This document shows, in pieces, positions 1 through 5,388 of a stretch of 6,075 nt of DNA. Source of the DNA: Desulfocapsa sp. (GTDB lineage: Bacteria; Desulfobacterota; Desulfobulbia; Desulfobulbales; Desulfocapsaceae); assembly GCA_029934815.1 (NCBI GenBank), contig JAOZLM010000144.1, forward strand, positions 1-6,075, in the 5' to 3' direction. The notes under the pieces are model-generated. The model did no database searches, was not told the DNA's origin, and worked only from the letters and a program-made list of their open reading frames with translations. Position numbers and translations under genes: made by a program. Within the stretch, counting starts at the first letter, position 1, and each line of letters opens with the position of its first letter.

Positions 1-2
1 CT

Positions 3-2357
3 TCATTCTTTCTCTTTTCGGGTACCGGGACAATCATCGCAGACAGGTTTCCACACAGGACCTGTTGCAGTATCAATGATCTGAATTCCATGACGAATCA
101 GTTCATCCCTTGCATCATCTGCTGCCTGCCAGTCTTTATCCTGGCGAGCCTGTTCACGACGCTGGATCAGAGCATTTGCTGATGGTGCAAGTGGGCAGCC
201 TTTTAAACGAAAAATCTGTAAAATCTCATTTATTTTCCCAAGACTGTCTAAAATATACTTTTTCTGATCACTGTCCAGATGATTTACATGAAGAATGGGA
301 TTTGTCCTTTTTATAAACTTATATATTGCACCCATCCCTTTAGACACATTCAAATCATCATCCATGGCAGCAGTAAACTGCTCTTCCATGGTAGAAACAT
401 ACGCTGTGACTTCCGGATGTGGCTTCCCGGGAGGTAAACAGAGCAGTTTACAGGTGAACTCATCAATTCGCCTCAGTGCAGTTCGTACCGCAATTAATCT
501 TTTAAAGGAAAAATTAATTGGTTTTCGATAATGCACAGAGAGCAGCATAAAACGAACTTCCCGAGCCGTGAATCCACGCAGAATGACATCTCCTAACGTA
601 ACAACATTACCAGCCTCCGTAGACATCTTCTTCCCGTCAACCAGAAGCAATTCCGAATGCAGCCAATACCTGGCCAGTGGTTTGCCAGTCAGAGCTTCAG
701 CAATGGCAATTTCATTTTCATGATGAGGAAAAATCAGATCACGGCTGGAAGTGTGTACGTCCATCGTCTCACCAAGGTATTTGGTGGACATGGCAGAGCA
801 TTCAATATGCCAGCCCGGACGGACATTGCCCCAATCGGTTTCATAAAAAATGCCTTTTTTCAGTTCGGCAAGCGTTGAACGTTTGAGCAAAGTAAAGTCG
901 CGTGGGTTGTCCTTTTCGTAATTATCAAGATCAACCGTTCGCCCCAGCTGAATCTTCCCCAGATCAACGCCCGAAAGACGGCCATAATTCTTAAACTTAG
1001 AGATATCAAAATAGATAGATCCGTGTTTTTCGTAAGCAAATCCTTTATGAAGCAGCTCGTGGCTAATTTCAATCATATCACCAACATGCTCAGAAGCCTT
1101 GGGATAATTACTTGCCCGTTTCACAGAAAGGGAATCGATATCGTCCATAAAGCCTTCGATATATTTTTCTGTGAAATCTTTCAAGGATTTTCCGGCATTG
1201 TTGGCACCCACGATGGTATTATCATCAAGATCAGTAAAATTCATGCAGGAATTTACAGCATACCCTTTATGCTCAAGGTAGCGAGTAATCAAATCAGACA
1301 CGACAAAACGCCGGCACAGAGAAAGGTTTGTAGGCTCATAAGCCGTTGGCCCACAGGTGTAAAATGTGACCGCTTTTTCCTGCTGAGCGTGAAACTGCTC
1401 TTTCTTTTTGCTGAGAGTGTTAAAAAAACGAAGGCGGGATTTTTTTTCTTCCACCTTATTTTTTCGTGTAAAAAGCGGTGTGGACAGATAGCGCTCTCCG
1501 CCATCCGGAATAATGGTTACGATAAATCCGTCATTCAAACTTTCTGCTAACGCAAGAGCGGAAGACATGGCTGCTCCGCTGCTCATCCCTACGAGTAAAC
1601 CCTCTTTTCTGGCAAGTAACCTTGCCATGCGGAACGCATCTTCATCCTCAACATTAACTATTTCATAGGGCAAGGACTTATCAAATATTCCAGGCCGATA
1701 CGACTCCTTCATGTTTTTCAGACCCTGAATTTTGTGACCGAGAAACGGTTCAACTGCCACAATTCGTACATGCGGCTGATGCTCTGAAAACCATTTGCAA
1801 AGTCCCATCACAGTCCCGGAAGTCCCTAGTGTTGCAACTACATGGCTGACCTTCCCTTCGGTCTGTTCCCATATTTCCGGAGCGGTGTTTTCATAATGAG
1901 CCTGCCAGTTGGCTTCGTTATTAAACTGGTCGGTGAGAAAATATCGTTCTGGAAATTCCCGTGCCATGGCGTAGGTTTTTTCGATGGCTCCATCGGTACT
2001 TCGTTTGGCAGGGGTAAGAAGAATTTCAGCCCCGTAGGCCTGCATTATTGCTCGACGCTCGACAGATGCAGATTCCGGCATAACCAGCTGACAGCGATAG
2101 CCTTTGGCAGCGCAAACCATGGCAAGGCCAATACCTGTATTGCCACTCGTTGCTTCCAGCACTATTTTTTCGGGAGTAAGCTCTCCGCTTGCCTCACCAG
2201 CCTCAATAAGAGACAGAGAGATTCGTTCTTTGACTGAACCTCCTGGATTACTGGATTCGAGTTTGCCATAAACCGGGATATTCGTTTGGTTCAAACGATT
2301 AATTCGGATAAGTGGGGTATCGCCGATGGCATCTAAAACTGTATTGCAAAGCGTCAT
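3..2357 (-). CDS. cysK-cysS: Bifunctional cysteine synthase - cysteinyl-tRNA synthetase fusion with degenerate class I signatures
   Basis: Residues 1-295 are a fold-type II PLP enzyme (O-acetylserine/CBS-like) that would make cysteine from O-acetylserine and sulfide. It shows NPGGSVKER with PLP lysine K43, the TSGNTG substrate loop (70-75), the GTSGT phosphate loop (178-182) and PDGGERY (284-290). A charged linker (296-310) leads into a complete cysteinyl-tRNA synthetase layout (311-784): CGPT (335-338), TDLDD (375-379), GWHIEC (515-520), HHENE (545-549), the DDDLN helical region (666-670) and a C-terminal KDW...WK segment. Zinc/cysteine ligands C335, C520, H545 and E549 are present. Odd: HIGH is replaced by NLSL (344-347), KMSKS by KMSTE (577-581), and KIIK by NTIV (380-383). 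A CDDCPG tail (773-778) follows the usual end. ATG at 2357; an AAAGGT (2370-2375) lies a rather long 12 nt upstream. Family assignment is firm; whether the synthetase half charges tRNA-Cys is doubtful. Confidence 0.95.
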   Translation of the reverse strand: MTLCNTVLDAIGDTPLIRINRLNQTNIPVYGKLESSNPGGSVKERISLSLIEAGEASGELTPEKIVLEATSGNTGIGLAMVCAAKGYRCQLVMPESASVERRAIMQAYGAEILLTPAKRSTDGAIEKTYAMAREFPERYFLTDQFNNEANWQAHYENTAPEIWEQTEGKVSHVVATLGTSGTVMGLCKWFSEHQPHVRIVAVEPFLGHKIQGLKNMKESYRPGIFDKSLPYEIVNVEDEDAFRMARLLARKEGLLVGMSSGAAMSSALALAESLNDGFIVTIIPDGGERYLSTPLFTRKNKVEEKKSRLRFFNTLSKKKEQFHAQQEKAVTFYTCGPTAYEPTNLSLCRRFVVSDLITRYLEHKGYAVNSCMNFTDLDDNTIVGANNAGKSLKDFTEKYIEGFMDDIDSLSVKRASNYPKASEHVGDMIEISHELLHKGFAYEKHGSIYFDISKFKNYGRLSGVDLGKIQLGRTVDLDNYEKDNPRDFTLLKRSTLAELKKGIFYETDWGNVRPGWHIECSAMSTKYLGETMDVHTSSRDLIFPHHENEIAIAEALTGKPLARYWLHSELLLVDGKKMSTEAGNVVTLGDVILRGFTAREVRFMLLSVHYRKPINFSFKRLIAVRTALRRIDEFTCKLLCLPPGKPHPEVTAYVSTMEEQFTAAMDDDLNVSKGMGAIYKFIKRTNPILHVNHLDSDQKKYILDSLGKINEILQIFRLKGCPLAPSANALIQRREQARQDKDWQAADDARDELIRHGIQIIDTATGPVWKPVCDDCPGTRKEKE
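1420..1457 (-). other. Candidate -1 frameshift/slippage site in the CysK-CysS linker
   Basis: On the minus strand the linker codons 303-306 (GAA GAA AAA AAA) form an A8 run at 1447-1440, containing the slippery heptamer A-AAA-AAA in the zero-frame phase used by E. coli dnaX. A -1 slip, or an extra A from transcriptional slippage, continues as ATC CCG CCT TCG TTT TTT TAA, with the stop at 1422-1420. The product would be residues 1-306 plus IPPSFF, 312 aa, which is the normal size of a free cysteine synthase. A Shine-Dalgarno-like AAGGTGG sits just upstream (four bases before the heptamer), closer than in dnaX. Only weak hairpin potential is visible downstream (GAGC/GCTC). The sequence facts are direct; use as a recoding site is inference. 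Confidence 0.35.
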
Positions 2358-2437
2358 TATTTTTGAATTACCTTTAAAAATGAAAACAATTTGTATTTTG
2401 GAACCAGCCTGAACCTTGCACTCATAAAGTGTTATTC

Positions 2438-2466
2438 ACTCTATTGTGTATTCAATCAGGACGCAA
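2438..2466 (-). promoter_or_regulatory. Weak candidate sigma70 promoter for the cysK-cysS fusion
   Basis: On the minus strand, TTGCGT (2466-2461) and TAGAGT (2443-2438) are separated by 17 bases. Both hexamers are imperfect (about 3/6 and 4/6 to consensus). The 130-base gap between dciA and the fusion gene is large enough for a promoter, and no terminator hairpin is evident after dciA, so read-through from dciA is also possible. Confidence 0.25.
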
Positions 2467-2487
2467 GCAGGAAGAAAACAAAGAATA

Positions 2488-2955
2488 TCATCTTCTTTTA
2501 CAGGCCTTAGAAAGATACCAGAAACGAAGTAAGGCTTCCCTTGATGCCTCATCTGCTATACTTGCTATCTGCGTCTCAAATTCTGTTACTTCCTCTGCTG
2601 GCGGAGGCACATAGCGAAGTGGTGTTTCTTCTTCCTCTTTTTCAAACGCTTTCTCAGCCACAAAAAAGCGTAAACCTTTTAATTTGGATATCCGTAATGA
2701 TTTATTGAGTGTTTCAAGAATCAACACACTCTGGTACTGGAACTGCTGAAGCCATGCGGAATTTTCAACTTCAATCCACAATTCTTTGCGTACGATTTTG
2801 AGCGGTTGGCAATGTTCGGTAATTTCACTTTCCAGCAGCCTGTCCCAACGCCTGAAAATGGAATGCAGATCGAGCTGCACTTGCCAGCCTTTTTGTTGGG
2901 AGAGTTGAGGGAGAAGGTTTCCCAATCCCTGCAATGTACTTTGAGCTTTTTTCAC
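2488..2955 (-). CDS. dciA: DciA/DUF721 family protein (replicative helicase loader/operator)
   Basis: 155-residue protein with the DUF721 pattern: an N-terminal helix with LGNLLPQL (11-18), FRRWDRLLESEITEHCQP (34-51), then the signature LWIEVENSAWLQQFQ (59-73) and a following helix with LILETLNKSL (78-87). Family members in bacteria lacking DnaC/DnaI interact with DnaB and assist its loading at the origin. The tail (105-155) is acidic then proline-containing and ends in a helix-like, basic segment; it is not conserved in any way I recognise. Start is GTG at 2955: an in-frame TGA lies a short way upstream with no ATG between. A GGAG only 2 bases from the GTG and another about 10 bases upstream could serve as ribosome sites. 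It stands alone between two intergenic gaps (187 and 130 bases), so it is probably transcribed from its own promoter. Confidence 0.85.
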   Translation of the reverse strand: MKKAQSTLQGLGNLLPQLSQQKGWQVQLDLHSIFRRWDRLLESEITEHCQPLKIVRKELWIEVENSAWLQQFQYQSVLILETLNKSLRISKLKGLRFFVAEKAFEKEEEETPLRYVPPPAEEVTEFETQIASIADEASREALLRFWYLSKACKRR

Positions 2956-3106
2956 TTCTCCATGACTCCATAAGAACTTTCATCTGCAACATTGGTATTT
3001 CAACCTATTTACATCTTTCTGCTGAAACCTTTATACTCCAGATTAATGCTTCCATAAATTGAAATACAAAAAAACCATCATTCCAGCAGAACCATAACGT
3101 ACAGTA

Positions 3107-3135
3107 TTTATAATGTAACACTAGCTAAACGCCAA
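3107..3135 (-). promoter_or_regulatory. Probable sigma70 promoter upstream of dciA
   Basis: Minus-strand TTGGCG (3135-3130) and TATAAA (3112-3107) are separated by exactly 17 bases, matching 4/6 and 5/6 positions of the -35 and -10 consensus. It begins about 10 bases after the SDR stop codon and points at dciA. Transcription would start near 3100, giving a leader of about 145 bases before the GTG start. A second weaker pair lies nearer the gene (TTTATG at 3058-3053 and TATAAA at 3035-3030, 17-base spacing). Confidence 0.5.
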
Positions 3136-3144
3136 GTATCATTA

Positions 3145-4317
3145 TCATTCCGAGGGCTTGACTGATTTATCCTGCTCACTGTGGAGAGTCGTCAGTAATT
3201 TTTCGGGATTAGTTTTAAATTCACTAATTCGCTGTTTTTCAGAATCGTAAAACTCTTTATTAAAAGTATGAACCAGATTCAGATTCTCCCAACGGGTAAT
3301 ATAATATTCTATCAGACCTGGCAACATCGAGTAAATCGTCTCATCTGGAAAGTTATCCTGAAAACTGGAGTCTTGCAATTTCTCTACTGCAAGCGTCTGA
3401 CTCTCATAAAAACTCTCCAGAAACTGAATTTCTCCAGGCATTCTGGCTTCAATTCCTACCCTGATCAACTTATCTACCAGCCAGAAAATGATCTTTTTCC
3501 CAACTTTTGCAAAAGCTAAGGGCAGGTAGAGTGGATGTGGAATTTTGAGAGTCATCAGGCCCTTTATGGTTAACACAAGATGCCCAAGAGCCACAGGTTC
3601 AGGGTCTGCAAAATTATAGGTCTGCCCGGTAAATTCCGGCCTGTTTTTCAAAAGATGGTGTACAAAAGGGGCGACTTTTCGAACATTACTGTACGAGTGC
3701 TTAACACCCTTTTTAGTCAGTAATACTGGCATTGCCTGGTCGGCAACGGAATAGAGCAAACGGTGAAAACCCTGTATTTTATAATCATGTTTCCCATACA
3801 CGATTGCCAGGCGCAAAACAGTGTAATCAAGGCCCCGAGTCTTTGCCAGATGCTCAAGGCTCAGCTCTGCCATAATTTTTGATTTTGCATAATTGGACAG
3901 ATCAGCATGTAACGGCAGCCGGTCATTTTCAGTCAGGTTTTCACCTGCTGGCATAGTCGCGGCTGAGCTAACATGAATATATGGAATATTGTACTCGATG
4001 GCGATTTCTGCCAGGTTGAGAGCACCTGAGTAGTTGATATTAAAAGCCAGTTCGGCAGTACTGTTAATTGAAGCAATGGCAGCGTTGACTATAAAATCAG
4101 GCCTGTACTGTTGAAAGTAGAGTCGAATATCTTCAGGTTTTGCAAGACTAAGTCTTTTGGAGTTCGGAGCTAAAACCTCAACTTCTGCAACCCTGTTTTT
4201 AAAATAATACACAAGGGCGCCGCCAATCAATCCTGAACCGCCGATGATGACACCCACCCCTCGGCTTGTGTTGTTTTTTTTATGCTTATCCAAGTTCTTT
4301 GGTGCTTTCGTTTTCAC
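3145..4317 (-). CDS. Extended SDR: NAD(P)-dependent epimerase/dehydratase-like protein
   Basis: 390 residues with an extended short-chain dehydrogenase layout. A lysine-rich head (1-20) precedes the Rossmann strand and GGSGLIG dinucleotide-binding motif (26-32). Next come DFIVNAA (74-80), the strand ending in SS (117-118) and the catalytic pair Y143/K147 in YAKSK. LRLAIVYG (168-175) and a YNFADPEP segment (234-241) follow the pattern of epimerases and 3-beta-HSD-like proteins. Residues 259-290 are hydrophobic and basic (YLPLAF, KKIIFWLVDKLI), suggesting membrane contact rather than a clear transmembrane helix. The last about 60 residues are charged and not recognised. Substrate cannot be told; nucleotide sugar, sterol-like or lipid substrates are all open. 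Start is GTG, three bases after the stop of the upstream small gene and in the same frame as it, which implies translational coupling. No terminator is seen after it. Confidence 0.85.
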   Translation of the reverse strand: MKTKAPKNLDKHKKNNTSRGVGVIIGGSGLIGGALVYYFKNRVAEVEVLAPNSKRLSLAKPEDIRLYFQQYRPDFIVNAAIASINSTAELAFNINYSGALNLAEIAIEYNIPYIHVSSAATMPAGENLTENDRLPLHADLSNYAKSKIMAELSLEHLAKTRGLDYTVLRLAIVYGKHDYKIQGFHRLLYSVADQAMPVLLTKKGVKHSYSNVRKVAPFVHHLLKNRPEFTGQTYNFADPEPVALGHLVLTIKGLMTLKIPHPLYLPLAFAKVGKKIIFWLVDKLIRVGIEARMPGEIQFLESFYESQTLAVEKLQDSSFQDNFPDETIYSMLPGLIEYYITRWENLNLVHTFNKEFYDSEKQRISEFKTNPEKLLTTLHSEQDKSVKPSE

Positions 4318-4320
4318 TGC

Positions 4321-4509
4321 TCAACACTGGTTTTTAACGAGAAAGTCATGTACCATTTCTTCCATAATTTCGAGTTGGTCTCTTCCGGTTTCATTGGTAA
4401 TGATCCAGGAACATCGCTGATAAGCCCGAAACAGATCCTCAGGGATCTTGAGTTTCAATTCGATCAGCTCAGCCCCGCTCTCTATCTGAAAATCCTCTTT
4501 GTCAGGCAT
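4321..4509 (-). CDS. Small ribbon-helix-helix-like protein, function unknown
   Basis: 62 residues, not recognised by name. After an acidic head (1-14), a strand-like stretch IELKLKIP (16-23) is followed by a helix (about 24-40), a TGR turn (41-43) and a second helix DQLEIMEEMVHDFLVKN (44-60). That strand-helix-helix order is the outline of the ribbon-helix-helix/MetJ-Arc fold, so a small DNA-binding or antitoxin-like role is possible, but this is inference from pattern only. Its ATG follows the hisA TAA by two bases and lacks a clear Shine-Dalgarno sequence, so translation is probably coupled to hisA. Its TGA is followed by one codon and then the SDR GTG, in the same frame. It may be a separate subunit or the detached N-terminal domain of the SDR. 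Confidence 0.65.
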   Translation of the reverse strand: MPDKEDFQIESGAELIELKLKIPEDLFRAYQRCSWIITNETGRDQLEIMEEMVHDFLVKNQC

Positions 4510-4511
4510 TG

Positions 4512-5279
4512 TTACGAGGCATTTTTATGAAAATTAACAACTTCCTCATACGTCATGGTTGAGCCGCCAAAGATATCCAACGCACTACCCACTGTTGCAT
4601 GCAGTTTGTTATTGCCTAGTTCCTGGATTAATTTCATATCAGTAATATCCTGCACTCCACCTGCATAAGTTGTTGGGATAGGGCTCCACTTACTGAGTTT
4701 CTCGACCAGATCTGTTTCAATACCCCGGCATTGCCCTTCCACATCTGCGGCATGCACCAGAAATTCATCACACAGTTTCGCAAAGGCTTCTATCACCTCA
4801 GGACCGACAATTACATCGGTGAACTTTTGCCAGCGATCTGTCACAATAAAATAATCTTCACCTTTTTTGCGGCAACTGAGATCGAGCACCAGGTGCTCTT
4901 TACCCACACTGCGAACAAGTTTTTGTAGGCGCTCATGATTTACTTGCCCATCCCGAAACACATAAGACGTTACAATCACATGGGATGCGCCTTTATCCAG
5001 CCATTCTTTTCCATTCTCAGCTGTTATGCCACCGCCAATCTGCATGCCTCCAGGCCATGCAGCAAGTGCCTCAGTGGCTGCCTCTTCATTTCCTGGCCCA
5101 AGTTTTATAATATGTCCGCCAGTGAGCGTATCTTTTTTGTACAACTCAGCAAACCAGGAAGATGGATGCTCCGCAGTAAAATTTGTCTTGAGGCTGGCAG
5201 GATCATCATCCTTTAGCGTTGATCCGACTATCTGTTTTACTTTGCCGTCGTGGAGGTCTATACAGGGTCTGAATTGCAT
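4512..5279 (-). CDS. hisA: Eukaryotic-type HisA: ProFAR isomerase
   Basis: 255-residue (beta/alpha)8 barrel that should catalyse the fourth step of histidine synthesis, isomerising ProFAR (5'-ProFAR to PRFAR) for HisF-HisH. It follows the yeast HIS6 pattern rather than the usual bacterial HisA: CIDLHDGKVKQIVG (6-19), KTNF and HPSSWFAELY (31-47), HIIKLGPGNEEAA (56-68), VLDLSCRK (131-138), HAADVEGQCRGI (176-187), YAGGV (205-209) and GSALDIFGG (231-239). D8 and D133 fit the two catalytic aspartates. GGG (82-84), AGG (206-208) and GSALDIFGG fit phosphate-binding loops. ATG at 5279 has only a weak AAAGAAA upstream. No other his gene is in view; it heads a tight unit with the small RHH-like gene and the SDR. 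A TATAAA (5305-5300) just after the upstream terminator could be its -10 element. Confidence 0.93.
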   Translation of the reverse strand: MQFRPCIDLHDGKVKQIVGSTLKDDDPASLKTNFTAEHPSSWFAELYKKDTLTGGHIIKLGPGNEEAATEALAAWPGGMQIGGGITAENGKEWLDKGASHVIVTSYVFRDGQVNHERLQKLVRSVGKEHLVLDLSCRKKGEDYFIVTDRWQKFTDVIVGPEVIEAFAKLCDEFLVHAADVEGQCRGIETDLVEKLSKWSPIPTTYAGGVQDITDMKLIQELGNNKLHATVGSALDIFGGSTMTYEEVVNFHKNAS

Positions 5280-5302
5280 GGCTATTTTCTTTAATAAATT
5301 TT

Positions 5303-5350
5303 ATACAAAAAAAAGGGCTGACAGTTCCTCACGGAAACATCAGCCCTTTT
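5303..5350 (-). terminator. Intrinsic terminator of the upstream P-loop ATPase gene
   Basis: An 11-bp perfect stem pairs 5311-5321 with 5340-5350 (minus strand AAAAGGGCTGA / TCAGCCCTTTT). TTCC/GGAA (5325-5328 with 5333-5336) can extend it across a small internal loop to a four-base tip. On the minus strand the stem runs into eight T's (5314-5307). It lies 38 bases after the ATPase stop codon and before hisA. The opposite strand has only four T's within the stem and no plus-strand gene to end. Confidence 0.92.
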
Positions 5351-5388
5351 CATATCAAATCACAGCCATAAAGACTGTAAATCCAGCA

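Noticed and set aside
1310..1350. Frameshift error as explanation for the degenerate HIGH motif
   Set aside because: The frame is intact on both sides with conserved CGPT before and the expected FVVSDLITRYL helix after, so NLSL is a true in-frame substitution in this sequence.
1289..1504. 71-codon minus-strand frame overlapping the fusion linker
   Set aside because: It is the other shifted frame of the linker and the HIGH region; its translation has no domain and would not yield a sensible product.
1023..1550. 175-codon open frame on the plus strand
   Set aside because: Fully antisense to the CysK-CysS fusion across conserved motifs; the translation shows no recognisable domain and no ribosome site was evident.
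1842..2237. 131-codon open frame on the plus strand
   Set aside because: Antisense shadow of the conserved PLP domain of the fusion gene.
2358..2487. T-box, cysteine- or SAM-responsive leader upstream of the fusion gene
   Set aside because: No T-box bulge sequence, long paired leader or anti-terminator hairpin can be seen in the 130-base gap.
2956..3144. tRNA or small RNA gene in the gap before dciA
   Set aside because: No cloverleaf, TTCGA-type loop or terminator-ended hairpin is visible; the gap is explained by promoter and leader.
4270..4320. SECIS-like hairpin after the UGA between the small gene and the SDR
   Set aside because: Only a four-base CCAA/TTGG stem is visible, too weak for a bacterial SECIS; the GTG just after the UGA gives a simpler explanation.
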